Source: Vibrio cortegadensis (GTDB lineage Bacteria > Pseudomonadota > Gammaproteobacteria > Enterobacterales > Vibrionaceae). From it: DNA of 64,000 nt. The translations under genes were made by a program, and so were the position numbers. A model generated the notes under the pieces. It ran no database searches. It was given only the letters and a program-made list of their open reading frames with translations, and had not been told where the DNA came from. Position 1 is the first letter of the stretch. Each line of letters begins with the position of its first letter. This document shows positions 18,062-26,132 of the stretch, piece by piece. The stretch covers positions 1,426,001 through 1,490,000 of the forward strand of contig NZ_AP025472.1 in the NCBI RefSeq assembly GCF_024347395.1, written 5' to 3'.

Positions 18062-18079
18062 TGTAACATTAAATTTACA
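18062..18079 (+). promoter_or_regulatory. TyrR-like operator upstream of hpd
   Basis: TGTAAC-ATTAAA-TTTACA matches the TyrR box TGTAAA-N6-TTTACA at 11 of 12 fixed positions. It lies about 150 bases before the first gene of the tyrosine-degradation operon, where control by aromatic amino acids through TyrR is expected. Confidence 0.65.
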
Positions 18080-18103
18080 TTGTCGCCCGTCTATTACCAA
18101 ACA

Positions 18104-18117
18104 TTGATTTAAATCAA
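18104..18117 (+). promoter_or_regulatory. Perfect FNR-like palindrome upstream of hpd
   Basis: TTGATTTAAATCAA is an exact match to the FNR/ANR box TTGAT-N4-ATCAA and a perfect 14-bp palindrome. It sits 24 bases after the TyrR-like box and about 112 bases before the hpd ATG. Both dioxygenases of the operon need oxygen, so redox control would make sense (inference). Confidence 0.6.
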
Positions 18118-18228
18118 ATGACTTCTCAAATGGCTAAAACTCCCTCAAGGTTAATAATATGTTAATTAAACATTCTCTTAGGCACTAGTTCGCCTAAGTG
18201 AAATCGTAGTTCTCTAAAGGAGTAGAGC

Positions 18229-19302
18229 ATGACCACTTCATTTAACCCACTAGGTACCGATGGTTTTGAATTTGTAGAATATACTGCGGCGGATCCTGAA
18301 GGGATTGCCAAGCTTAAAGCACTGTTTTTATCTCTTGGTTTTGCTGAAATAGCCAAGCATCGTTCTAAAGAGGCGTGGTTATATCGTCAGGGTGACATTA
18401 GCTTTATCGTCAATGCTCAACCGCATAGCCAAGCTGAAGCATTTTCTACCATTCATGGGCCATCTGTTTGTGGCATGGCTTTTCGAGTTTCTGATGCTGG
18501 CGCTGCGTATCAGCATGCTGTCGGAAATGGAGGCAGGCCTTACAAAACTGAAATTGGCCCAATGGAGCTAAGCATCCCTGCTATTTATGGCATTGGCGAT
18601 AGTTTGATCTACTTTGTTGATCGCTACGGAAGCCAAAACATTTATGACGTTGATTTCAAATTCTATGACGATGCTGAACTGCGTTTACAGACTCAAGGGG
18701 TCGGTTTACTTGATATCGATCACTTAACTCATAATGTTAAGCAAGGGCATATGGACGTGTGGTCTGGATTTTATGAGCGTATTGGTAATTTCAGAGAGAT
18801 CCGTTATTTCGACATTGAAGGCAAACTCACTGGGCTAGTAAGCCGAGCGATGACCGCTCCGTGTGGAAAAATTCGAATTCCAATTAATGAATCTTCAGAT
18901 GATAAATCACAAATCGAAGAGTTTATACGTGAATATAAAGGTGAAGGCATTCAACACATCGCATTGTCAACGGATGATATTTACCAGACCGTCAGAACGT
19001 TACGTGAGCGTGGGATGGATTTCATGCCGACGCCAGACACTTACTATGCCAAAGTGAATGAACGGGTCGAGGGTCATAATGAAAATCTTCAAGATCTTAA
19101 AGATTTGCGCGTGCTGATTGATGGTGCCCCGATGAAAGATGGCATCCTATTGCAGATCTTTACTCAGACCGTCATTGGGCCCGTATTTTTTGAGATCATT
19201 CAGCGCAAGGGCAATGAAGGATTTGGTGAAGGTAACTTCAAGGCGCTGTTTGAATCTATCGAAGAAGATCAAATTCGTCGAGGAGTACTAGATAATGCAT
19301 AA
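18229..19302 (+). CDS. hpd: 4-hydroxyphenylpyruvate dioxygenase
   Basis: Converts 4-hydroxyphenylpyruvate, from tyrosine transamination, to homogentisate with oxygen and Fe(II). The protein has 357 residues. The facial triad is visible: His165 in DIDHLTHNV, His243 in IQHIALST and Glu322 in FFEIIQRKG, at the same positions as in Pseudomonas HPPD within a few residues. The start has AAGGAG at the correct distance. It overlaps hmgA by 8 bases and heads a four-gene operon preceded by TyrR-like and FNR-like boxes. Confidence 0.96.
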   Translation: MTTSFNPLGTDGFEFVEYTAADPEGIAKLKALFLSLGFAEIAKHRSKEAWLYRQGDISFIVNAQPHSQAEAFSTIHGPSVCGMAFRVSDAGAAYQHAVGNGGRPYKTEIGPMELSIPAIYGIGDSLIYFVDRYGSQNIYDVDFKFYDDAELRLQTQGVGLLDIDHLTHNVKQGHMDVWSGFYERIGNFREIRYFDIEGKLTGLVSRAMTAPCGKIRIPINESSDDKSQIEEFIREYKGEGIQHIALSTDDIYQTVRTLRERGMDFMPTPDTYYAKVNERVEGHNENLQDLKDLRVLIDGAPMKDGILLQIFTQTVIGPVFFEIIQRKGNEGFGEGNFKALFESIEEDQIRRGVLDNA

Positions 19303-20419
19303 ATGGATCACATTTCCTCATCGGGAGGGAGTGTGCTCTAAGCAAGCACATGCCGACTTCCCAAGCGAGGCTATCTACGAAAGGGAAGCGGGGCGCGGAG
19401 GTTTCTTCGGTCCTGCGGCACACTTCCATCATCAACATGCTCCTACGGGATGGAGTGAATGGGAAGGTGAGTTAAGGCCACGTGCATTTGACTGCAACCT
19501 TATTGACGAGTCAGAACAAGCGAGTCCGTGGTCTGCTCCTCATATTCTGCATAATAGCAGCTGTAAAATTCGAACTTGGAAAATCAGTAACACGATGGAT
19601 TTCCTAGTACGAAATGCTGATGGTGATGACTTACTGTTTATTCATGCGGGTAAGGCAGATATGTTCTGTGATTATGGACATATTCAGATTTCTGAAGGGG
19701 ATTATGTTTTGATCCCTCGCTCGACCTCTTGGCGCTTGGAAGTGAAGGAGCCTCTATTCATCTTGATGATTGAAAGCACCGATGGCTCCTATTCGCTACC
19801 TGAGAAAGGGATGGTTGGTCATCATGCCGTATTTGACCCTGCTATTCTCGAAGTGCCATCCATTAATGATCAATTCAAAGCTCAATACTCAGAGAATACG
19901 ACCAAAGTTCATATAAAACGCCATGAAAAAAAGAGTGTGATTACCTATCCGTTTAACCCACTTGATGCTGTGGGCTGGCACGGTGATTTGGCGGTAGTCA
20001 AACTGAATTGGCGTGATATTCGTCCTTTAATGTCCCACAGATATCATTTGCCACCTTCCGCTCATACCACTTTTGTTGGGAAAGATTTTGTGGTTTGCAC
20101 TTTTGTGCCTCGTCCCATTGAGAGCGATCCCGGAGCATTGAAAGTTCCGTTCTATCACAACAATGACGATTATGATGAGGTGCTGTTTTATCACGCGGGT
20201 GATTTCTTTAGCCGAGACAACATCGAAGCGGGGATGGTGACCTTTCACCCGGCAGGATTTACCCACGGGCCTCACCCCAAAGCATTTAAAGCCGGATTAG
20301 AACATAAGAAAAAGTTTACCGATGAAGTCGCGGTGATGATCGATACTCGACAAGCATTGGAATTTGGCGATGCAGCAAAAAAAGCAGAGAACAAGCAGTA
20401 TGTTTATAGCTGGCGTTAA
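19295..20419 (+). CDS. hmgA: Homogentisate 1,2-dioxygenase
   Basis: Opens the ring of homogentisate to give maleylacetoacetate; Fe(II)-dependent cupin of 374 residues. This is the shorter bacterial form (human and Pseudomonas enzymes are about 430-445). The motifs FYHAGDFF and FHPAGFTHGPHPK near residues 292-330 contain iron-ligand histidines. Its ATG lies within the end of hpd, and fahA follows after 12 bases. Loss of this gene causes brown pyomelanin in vibrios (established); here the frame is intact, so the strain should clear homogentisate. Confidence 0.95.
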   Translation: MHKWITFPHREGVCSKQAHADFPSEAIYEREAGRGGFFGPAAHFHHQHAPTGWSEWEGELRPRAFDCNLIDESEQASPWSAPHILHNSSCKIRTWKISNTMDFLVRNADGDDLLFIHAGKADMFCDYGHIQISEGDYVLIPRSTSWRLEVKEPLFILMIESTDGSYSLPEKGMVGHHAVFDPAILEVPSINDQFKAQYSENTTKVHIKRHEKKSVITYPFNPLDAVGWHGDLAVVKLNWRDIRPLMSHRYHLPPSAHTTFVGKDFVVCTFVPRPIESDPGALKVPFYHNNDDYDEVLFYHAGDFFSRDNIEAGMVTFHPAGFTHGPHPKAFKAGLEHKKKFTDEVAVMIDTRQALEFGDAAKKAENKQYVYSWR

Positions 20420-20431
20420 TGGAGGGAGAAA

Positions 20432-21454
20432 ATGAAATTAGCCACACTCAAAGATGAAACAAGAGACGGTGCATTAGTCATTGTAAGCAAAGATTTAACC
20501 AAGTGCATTGCGCCCACTCATATTGCTCAAACCTTACAATATGCACTGGATAACTGGGATAAGGTTTACTCACAGCTAGACGAGTTTTATCAAGCTCTGA
20601 ACAAGGGTGAGTTATCTGATGCTGTGGAGTTTATTCAGTCACAGTGTGAGTCACCGCTGCCAAGAGCTTACCAATGGGCCGATGGCTCAGCATACGTCAA
20701 TCACGTCGAGTTAGTACGAAAGGCTCGCGGAGCTGAAATGCCACCAAGTTTTTGGACGGACCCACTAATGTACCAAGGTGGATCGGACTCCTTTATTGGT
20801 CCTCAAGATGATATTCCAGTGGAAAGCGAACAGTGGGGAATAGATTTTGAAGCGGAAGTCGCTGTGATTACTAGTGACGTCCCAATGGGCGCTTCCATCA
20901 AACAAGCAAAAGAGAGTATCCGTTTAGTGATGTTGGTGAATGATGTATCGCTACGTGGATTAATCCCTGCTGAATTAGGCAAAGGTTTTGGCTTCTTTCA
21001 ATCAAAACCATCATCGGCATTTTCACCTGTAGCTCTGACTCCCGATGAATTAGGGCAGGCATGGGATGGTGGGAAATTATCGTTGCCATTGGAGTCCACA
21101 TTCAATGGCAATTTATTTGGATGCCCTAATGCTGGCACCGATATGACGTTTGAATTTCCTGACTTGATCGTTCATGCCGCACGCTCTCGTCCCTTAGCAA
21201 GTGGAGCGATTATTGGTTCTGGTACGGTTTCAAATAAGCAGGGGACTCAGTATGGAACATCCATTTCTGAAGGTGGTGTTGGATATTCATGTATCGCTGA
21301 AGTGAGGATGATAGAGACTATTCGTGATGGGCAAGCGAGTACTGAATTCATGAAGTTTGGAGACAGTATAAAGATGGAGATGCATGACTCTGAAGGGAAT
21401 AACTTGTTTGGTACGATCGAGCAGACCATCGTTCGTCATGATAAACCGTCTTAA
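20432..21454 (+). CDS. fahA: Fumarylacetoacetate hydrolase
   Basis: Cleaves fumarylacetoacetate to fumarate and acetoacetate, the last step of the pathway. A 340-residue cytoplasmic protein of the FAH family. Residues about 135-160 contain an acidic metal-site region (IDFEAEVAVI), and the later GSGTVSNKQGTQYG resembles the family's GSGT(V/I) signature. GGAGGG lies just before the ATG. It follows hmgA by 12 bases and precedes maiA by 45, so all four genes should share one message. Confidence 0.92.
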   Translation: MKLATLKDETRDGALVIVSKDLTKCIAPTHIAQTLQYALDNWDKVYSQLDEFYQALNKGELSDAVEFIQSQCESPLPRAYQWADGSAYVNHVELVRKARGAEMPPSFWTDPLMYQGGSDSFIGPQDDIPVESEQWGIDFEAEVAVITSDVPMGASIKQAKESIRLVMLVNDVSLRGLIPAELGKGFGFFQSKPSSAFSPVALTPDELGQAWDGGKLSLPLESTFNGNLFGCPNAGTDMTFEFPDLIVHAARSRPLASGAIIGSGTVSNKQGTQYGTSISEGGVGYSCIAEVRMIETIRDGQASTEFMKFGDSIKMEMHDSEGNNLFGTIEQTIVRHDKPS

Positions 21455-21499
21455 TGTGAACTTACTTTATATAAACTTAAGCTAGGGAATACCGCCGAT

Positions 21500-22162
21500 A
21501 TGAACAATAAAGACAATACGACGATAATGCTTTATAGCTATTGGCGATCATCGGCGGCATACCGAGTCAGAATCGCGCTGAATTTGAAACAATTAGACTA
21601 TCAAACTACCCCTGTTCATCTGATTAAGAATGGGGGAGATCAGCATTCTGAGGCATTTCATGAAATGAATCCTAACGAGCTTGTTCCGGTATTAAAAGAT
21701 GGCGATCTCGTTCTGAATCAATCAATGACAATTATGGATTATTTAGATGAAACCTATAGTGGTCATCCATTAATTCCTTCAAATGGTGAACAACGTTATA
21801 CCGTTAAAGCGCTGGCACAAGATGTCGCCATTGATATTCACCCCATCAACAATCTGCGAGTACTTCAATATCTTGAGCAAGAGTGCGAAATGACAGCAGA
21901 GCACAAGCAGAGCTGGTACAAACATTGGATTGGCATTGGGTTTGAAGCGTTCGAAACCAAACTTAAACACTCCTCTGGTTTGTATTGCGTTGGTGACGAG
22001 ATCACGCTCGCTGATATTTGTCTTGTACCTCAAGTGTATAACGCAATACGTTTTGGGGTTGATATGACGCCATTTCCTACCATTGAAAGCATCTATGAAC
22101 GATGTAATCAGCAAGCGGCATTCATTGATGCCATGCCTGAAAATCAAATTGATGCTGAATAA
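21500..22162 (+). CDS. maiA: Maleylacetoacetate isomerase
   Basis: Zeta-class glutathione S-transferase that turns maleylacetoacetate into fumarylacetoacetate using glutathione. 220 residues. The N-terminal thioredoxin-like domain carries the zeta signature YSYWRSSAAYRVRIALN, with the catalytic Ser-Ser pair, and the helical C-terminal domain follows from about residue 95. The ATG at 21500 has a modest ribosome-binding site (AGGG); an internal ATG at 21527 would remove nine residues before the first beta-strand. Last gene of the hpd-hmgA-fahA-maiA operon. Confidence 0.94.
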   Translation: MNNKDNTTIMLYSYWRSSAAYRVRIALNLKQLDYQTTPVHLIKNGGDQHSEAFHEMNPNELVPVLKDGDLVLNQSMTIMDYLDETYSGHPLIPSNGEQRYTVKALAQDVAIDIHPINNLRVLQYLEQECEMTAEHKQSWYKHWIGIGFEAFETKLKHSSGLYCVGDEITLADICLVPQVYNAIRFGVDMTPFPTIESIYERCNQQAAFIDAMPENQIDAE

Positions 22163-22180
22163 GTAAGAGGTAGAAATAAC

Positions 22181-22226
22181 GATTACGGCAAAGCGAGTTG
22201 CTGAGTAAAGCGAATCGCGGTAAAGC
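22181..22226. repeat. Degenerate tandem repeat, three 14-17 bp units
   Basis: Units GATTACGGCAAAGC (22181-22194), GAGTTGCTGAGTAAAGC (22195-22211) and GAATCGCGGTAAAGC (22212-22226) lie in the gap after maiA. They share the frame GA..CGG.AAAGC. Confidence 0.5.
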
Positions 22227-22315
22227 TTAAAGATATCGTACTGACCCCGCTAGACGAATTTTATAATCACTCCTACATTATTAATGATAATAATATAAAT
22301 ATATTTGGAGTGATT

Positions 22316-23140
22316 ATGTTACTCATATCAAGATTAACGCTGATTATTGGCGTATTAAATGCCCTGATTTTAAGGGTGTTGAGCGTAAAAAAATGGCTTT
22401 TTAGTACGCTACTTTTCAGTGTTACGTTTGCCAATGCGGCTTCATTATCTTCTTTAAACTATCTAACTGAAGAGTATCCCCCTTACAACTTTAGTGAAGA
22501 TGGCGTGGTAAAAGGAATATCAGTCGACCTGTTAATTGAAGCGGCGCATCACTCTGGGGTCGTGTTAAACAATAAGGACATTACGATTCAACCTTGGGCG
22601 AGAGCGTATCGTGATGCACTTGTGAAGCCGAATGTGGCACTGTTTTCGATGACAAGAACGCCCAGTAGGGAAACATTGTTTAAGTGGGTTGGCCCAATAA
22701 GTAAAACGAGAGTTGTGGTATTGGCTAAAAAGTCGAATGAAATTGTAATTAATGAAAGCTTGGATTTAGCACAGTTTAAAATAGGCGTGATACGAGATGA
22801 CGTAGGAGAACAATTGCTGATCAGTCATGGGATCCCAAGAGATTCGATGCAAGAGAGCTCTTATGCTGTGACGTTGGCAGAACAGTTACATAAAGGGCGG
22901 ATTGATTTATGGGCATATGAAGAGAATGTAGCAAAATGGTGGATTCAAGTGAGTGGCTACAAAGCGAGTGATTTTGAACCCGTCTATATTTTACAAGAAG
23001 GTGAGTTATTTTATGCCTTCAATACACATATTGATGATGACACTATCGATTCATTGCAAGCGGGTTTAGACGCTTTAAAGTCAGTACATAATGAAGATGA
23101 TGTCAGCCACTATCAAACCATTTTGAACCGCTATCAATAG
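22316..23140 (+). CDS. Periplasmic solute-binding-like protein (family 3)
   Basis: A 274-residue exported protein resembling family 3 amino-acid binding proteins: EEYPPYNFSEDGVVKGISVDLL near the mature N-terminus is typical. No ABC permease or ATPase is adjacent, so it may feed a distant transporter or a signalling protein. ATG 22316 follows TTTGGAG at good spacing. The signal peptide is unusually long, with a hydrophobic run followed by VKKWLFSTLLFSVTFANA; a GTG/TTG start near 22376-22379 would give a normal signal peptide and cannot be excluded. Its stop codon directly abuts that of the next, convergent gene. Confidence 0.8.
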   Translation: MLLISRLTLIIGVLNALILRVLSVKKWLFSTLLFSVTFANAASLSSLNYLTEEYPPYNFSEDGVVKGISVDLLIEAAHHSGVVLNNKDITIQPWARAYRDALVKPNVALFSMTRTPSRETLFKWVGPISKTRVVVLAKKSNEIVINESLDLAQFKIGVIRDDVGEQLLISHGIPRDSMQESSYAVTLAEQLHKGRIDLWAYEENVAKWWIQVSGYKASDFEPVYILQEGELFYAFNTHIDDDTIDSLQAGLDALKSVHNEDDVSHYQTILNRYQ

Positions 23141-23431
23141 CTACGTAATCAATCCGTTTCTCACTAAACTACGACGCACATTTTTGCATAACTTACCGAA
23201 CTGTCTAATTTCCGTCATATTGGGCAGTTCTTCACGTTGAAGTTGAGCCTCCCAGTACAATACATCACTTTCCACCAGCTCAATTAACTTGCGTGGGCAA
23301 CCGACACAAGTATCCCCACAGATCTGAGCTTCAGGTGCATCAAATGGAAAATCGGCTCTTACCGCAGTAATAATGTTAAGCATTGCTGTTTTGCGATCGG
23401 GTTTCTGAGTAAGTGCGGTGTTCTGAGTCAT
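23141..23431 (-). CDS. Small cysteine-motif protein of unknown function
   Basis: Not recognised. A 96-residue soluble protein with the cluster CGDTCVGCPRKL near residues 38-49, a CxxxCxxC arrangement that could hold a metal or an iron-sulfur cluster (inference), and another Cys (KLCKNVRR) near residue 82. It converges with the solute-binding gene with no spacer: the two stop codons form the palindrome TAGCTA at 23138-23143. No signal peptide or membrane helix. Confidence 0.7.
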   Translation of the reverse strand: MTQNTALTQKPDRKTAMLNIITAVRADFPFDAPEAQICGDTCVGCPRKLIELVESDVLYWEAQLQREELPNMTEIRQFGKLCKNVRRSLVRNGLIT

Positions 23432-23551
23432 GTAAAACTTGCCTAAACGAATGGGAGCGCGATTTTATCTCAATTGAGAAGACAATCAATAAAAAGGTTT
23501 TTAAAAATAAGGAGAAAGGCTAGGGGAAGATCTAGCCGCTTTATTGCAAAT

Positions 23552-23570
23552 AAAAAGGAGCAGAAGCCCC
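23552..23570 (-). terminator. Terminator after the small 63-residue gene
   Basis: On the minus strand GGGGC-TTCT-GCTCC (one G-T pair) is followed by TTTTT, about 30 bases beyond the stop codon of the 63-residue gene. Short but with a proper T run. A second 6-bp repeat, GGCTAG/CTAGCC at 23518-23537, follows. Confidence 0.55.
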
Positions 23571-23600
23571 TCAGTAATTTTGGCTCAGAGTATCTGAAAA

Positions 23601-23792
23601 TTAGATCATTTGAGACATACTTTCGAGCATATCAATTAGCTCAGTTTCTGTTGAAGGCTCTTTTGCTAGCTCTACTGTTGCTGAAGCACCACCTTTAAGC
23701 ATGTAAGCTCTGGTTCCACAGTGATCATAATGAAACCACTTACCATTTACGCACACATCCGTATAGCATCTCGGGTCTTGTTTTAGTTCCAT
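23601..23792 (-). CDS. Small protein (63 residues), possible FNR target
   Basis: Not recognised. The protein begins MELKQDPRCYTDVCVNGKWF and contains three cysteines and two histidines in its first 27 residues, so a metal site is possible. It has no signal peptide. AGGTGG stands 5 bases before the ATG, a terminator follows the stop, and an FNR-like box lies 66-79 bases upstream; these three signals support a real gene. It stands alone between divergent and convergent neighbours. Confidence 0.6.
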   Translation of the reverse strand: MELKQDPRCYTDVCVNGKWFHYDHCGTRAYMLKGGASATVELAKEPSTETELIDMLESMSQMI

Positions 23793-23857
23793 ATTGCCAC
23801 CTATTAATTACATTTGCTTAACACTTTTAACCATAATGCATCTGCAAAACATCAAAA

Positions 23858-23871
23858 ATGATCTAGATCAA
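23858..23871 (-). promoter_or_regulatory. FNR-like box upstream of the 63-residue gene
   Basis: Read on the minus strand, TTGATCTAGATCAT matches TTGAT-N4-ATCAA at 9 of 10 positions and contains the palindrome TGATCTAGATCA. Its centre lies about 72 bases before the ATG, compatible with an activating site at -41.5 and a start near 23823. The rest of the gap to about 24000 shows nothing recognisable. Confidence 0.5.
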
Positions 23872-24028
23872 CAATAAAGACCTTGGCTAATTGATGAGAT
23901 ATAATTCTTTGTTATTTAAGGATAATTTTAAATGAAGTTGATGGTATAGCATTGAAGCCATTTTCGATGAGAAGCCGATATTCATTTTTATCTCACGTTA
24001 GCAAACTCTAGGAGGTGGTTTCTGAGCT

Positions 24029-24115
24029 ATGTTTGGATCATCTCAAACCCAAGTATTATTGGCTCTCAAGAGTTTCTTCTTGCCAATACGTACGTTTAAA
24101 CATACGCTTAGATAA
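24029..24115 (+). CDS. Possible 28-residue leader ORF before the DUF2726 gene
   Basis: ATG 24029 to TAA 24115 encodes a 28-residue peptide starting MFGSSQTQVLLALKSFFLP. A strong AGGAGGTGG (24010-24018) lies upstream, but the AGGAGG core is 13 bases from the ATG, longer than ideal. It ends 45 bases before the DUF2726 gene. It may be a leader peptide or chance. Confidence 0.25.
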   Translation: MFGSSQTQVLLALKSFFLPIRTFKHTLR

Positions 24116-24160
24116 CATAAAATCTCGATTAAGCTTTTGTTTTACAAGCAGTGTTGGATC

Positions 24161-24826
24161 ATGACTAATATATTTATAATTGTTGCTGTACTTGTTTTGT
24201 TTTTTATCATCATTCAGAAATATGTCGTGAAGTCGGATGATACAAAAGATCATAATTATCAAAAGAAAAGTAACCTTCTTAATATGCAGGAAGGGGCCTT
24301 TTATAACGCCTTAAAATCAGCCGTTGGTGAGCATGGTGCCGTGTTTGCTAAGGTCAATATGTCTAGTGTTGTGACGCCAGCAAAAGCCCGAAATAAGAAA
24401 GATTGGTTTATCGCAAACAACAAAATTTCACGTAGCTACTTTGACTTTGTTGTGTGTGATCCTCGTTCAATGGAAATTCGAGTCGTCATCGCGTTAGATA
24501 ATGGCAAAGAGCTTAATAAAGGCAAAGCCGAACGCGAAAAGTTATTGATGCATGTCTGTAAGACAGCAAACATTCCTTTGATTGGGGCGTCTGTTCGCCA
24601 TAGCTATCAAGTGAGTCGGTTGAAGAGATTGCTGGCCGCGCATATTGATCTAATTGAACCCGAAAAAGAGGTTCGTTTTTGTCGAAAATGTGGCAGCCCA
24701 ATGATCATTAAAGTGGCAAGCCAAGGCGAATTTAAAGGACGCCGCTTCTTCACTTGTAGTCGTCAGCCAAATTGTACCTATACTGAAAACTACAATGTTG
24801 TGTTTGAAATGGATAGCGAAGAATAA
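24161..24826 (+). CDS. Membrane-anchored DUF2726 protein with C4 zinc ribbon
   Basis: A 221-residue protein with one N-terminal membrane helix (NIFIIVAVLVLFFIIIQ, residues 3-19). A DUF2726 domain follows (about 45-155; WFIANNKISRSYFDFVVCD, FDxVVxDP-type core) and then a topoisomerase-type zinc ribbon with four cysteines (CRKCGSPM...FFTCSRQPNC) near residues 170-205. DUF2726 resembles the restriction-endonuclease fold (family knowledge), so a membrane-tethered nucleic-acid role is conceivable; function is unproven. I use ATG 24161, not the TTG 24 bases upstream, since it starts right before the membrane helix. Confidence 0.8.
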   Translation: MTNIFIIVAVLVLFFIIIQKYVVKSDDTKDHNYQKKSNLLNMQEGAFYNALKSAVGEHGAVFAKVNMSSVVTPAKARNKKDWFIANNKISRSYFDFVVCDPRSMEIRVVIALDNGKELNKGKAEREKLLMHVCKTANIPLIGASVRHSYQVSRLKRLLAAHIDLIEPEKEVRFCRKCGSPMIIKVASQGEFKGRRFFTCSRQPNCTYTENYNVVFEMDSEE

Positions 24827-24850
24827 GTCACTCATTTCTTTATTTACAGC

Positions 24851-24950
24851 TTAAAACGCTACAATCCAAACCGCTAGTCTCAAACAGCTATACTCGAACA
24901 GCTATGATTCGAATAACTACTACTCAAAACCGGCAATTCAAAAGCTTTCG
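24851..24950. repeat. Degenerate tandem repeat, seven 14-15 bp units
   Basis: Units start at 24851, 24865, 24879, 24893, 24908, 24923 and 24937. The pattern is close to CTCAAACAGCTATA, for example CTCAAACAGCTATA (24879-24892) and CTCGAACAGCTATGA (24893-24907). This is the longest such tract in the window and begins 24 bases after the DUF2726 stop. Confidence 0.65.
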
Positions 24951-24983
24951 GCCATTGCGCCATCATCTATGTGGCGCAGTATG

Positions 24984-25022
24984 TTCATTCATCCTCGCAA
25001 TATTCATTCATCTTCGTAACTA
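24984..25022. repeat. Two-copy 19-20 bp tandem repeat
   Basis: TTCATTCATCCTCGCAATA (24984-25002) is followed directly by TTCATTCATCTTCGTAACTA (25003-25022). It lies in the same intergenic region as the seven-unit tract. Bases 25023-25220 show no other structure I can name. Confidence 0.6.
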
Positions 25023-25220
25023 AGAAACCTGAGTCACTTTCTCTTTTTACATCTATAGTTTAATGGTCATCCTAAAGTTTATGGCTTCCGCTTCGTACTA
25101 CTACGATCAATGGCTGGCTCAAGTAAAGTCTGAGGCTAAAGATTAGAAGTAAGAGCGTCGAGGTCATAGAATGAAACTACTTTAGTTGTGATATCTTCCG
25201 ATAACAGTAAAGGAGAGGCT

Positions 25221-26027
25221 ATGCGATGGATTGGGAGTGCTGCTTTATTGTTTAGTTGTTCTGTGTTCGCAGAACAGTCATCACTCACGTTAGCGTTACC
25301 GTCACAAAAAGATGGTGGTCATGCTTACTTTCATGATCTTCTCACTCAAGCTCTGAATGATGTTGACGTCCAATTAAATATCATCACTCCTGATAAACAT
25401 ATCCCCCAAAAACGTGCGGTAAAAATGGTTAGGAAAAATCAGCTCTCATTAATGTGGTTGATTCAAACAGATAGACGAGATGCTCAACTGACCCCTGTAA
25501 GAGTCCCACTGACGTCAGGTCTTATCGGTAAGCGCGTATTACTCATTCCTAAAGGGGCGCAAGAGGCCTACGAACATATTTATGACCTTAAAGATTTACA
25601 GCGTTCTGGTTTAATTGCAGGTCTAGGTATTAATTGGTTTGATGTTGAAGTGTGGCATCAAAATCAACTCAATGTTTTCTTGCAAGATGGAGAGTGGCGA
25701 AACCTATATGGTTCTCTATCTGTTGACGGAGAAGTGAACTATTTTCCAAGAGGCGTAAATGAAGTAGTAGGAGAAGCCAAATTTAATCCCGCACTCGATA
25801 TCGAACAGTATTTGTTACTTGAGTATCACCGAGATTTTCAATTCTATCTGAGTGAAGGGGCCTCAGTGCATAGAGAGCTTATTGAAAAAGCCTTAGTGCG
25901 AGCTAAAGAAACAGGTTTGATGAATGCTTTGATAGAAAAACATTGGAGCGATGACTTCGATGCTCTCAATCTAGATTCTCGTCGTATCATCCCACTTTCA
26001 TCAGATAGCCCAGTCAGCCGTCAATAA
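25221..26027 (+). CDS. Periplasmic binding-like protein of unknown ligand
   Basis: A 268-residue exported protein: signal peptide MRWIGSAALLFSCSVFA, then a two-lobed solute-binding-like chain (QSSLTLALPSQKDGGHAYFHDLL). It has no partner transporter genes. It ends about 105 bases before a response regulator/kinase pair on the same strand, so it might act as a periplasmic input or be unrelated (inference). AAGGAG precedes ATG 25221; an upstream in-frame start would place charged residues before the signal peptide and was rejected. Confidence 0.75.
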   Translation: MRWIGSAALLFSCSVFAEQSSLTLALPSQKDGGHAYFHDLLTQALNDVDVQLNIITPDKHIPQKRAVKMVRKNQLSLMWLIQTDRRDAQLTPVRVPLTSGLIGKRVLLIPKGAQEAYEHIYDLKDLQRSGLIAGLGINWFDVEVWHQNQLNVFLQDGEWRNLYGSLSVDGEVNYFPRGVNEVVGEAKFNPALDIEQYLLLEYHRDFQFYLSEGASVHRELIEKALVRAKETGLMNALIEKHWSDDFDALNLDSRRIIPLSSDSPVSRQ

Positions 26028-26132
26028 TCGAGTCAGTAACGCGAATAATTGATCGATTTATTGAGATCATATTGCTATCTGTAAACCTCAAGATTAGAAT
26101 GCGAACCATTTTTATTACGATGTGGTTTAATT

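Noticed and set aside
22262..22300. Fur-box-like AT-rich sequence before the solute-binding gene
   Set aside because: TGATAATAATATAAA matches only 10 of 14 consensus positions in a very AT-rich stretch, below the other boxes in this window.
23474..23698. Basic open frame on the plus strand
   Set aside because: It crosses the terminator and the coding region of the small minus-strand gene and has an odd composition; probably chance.
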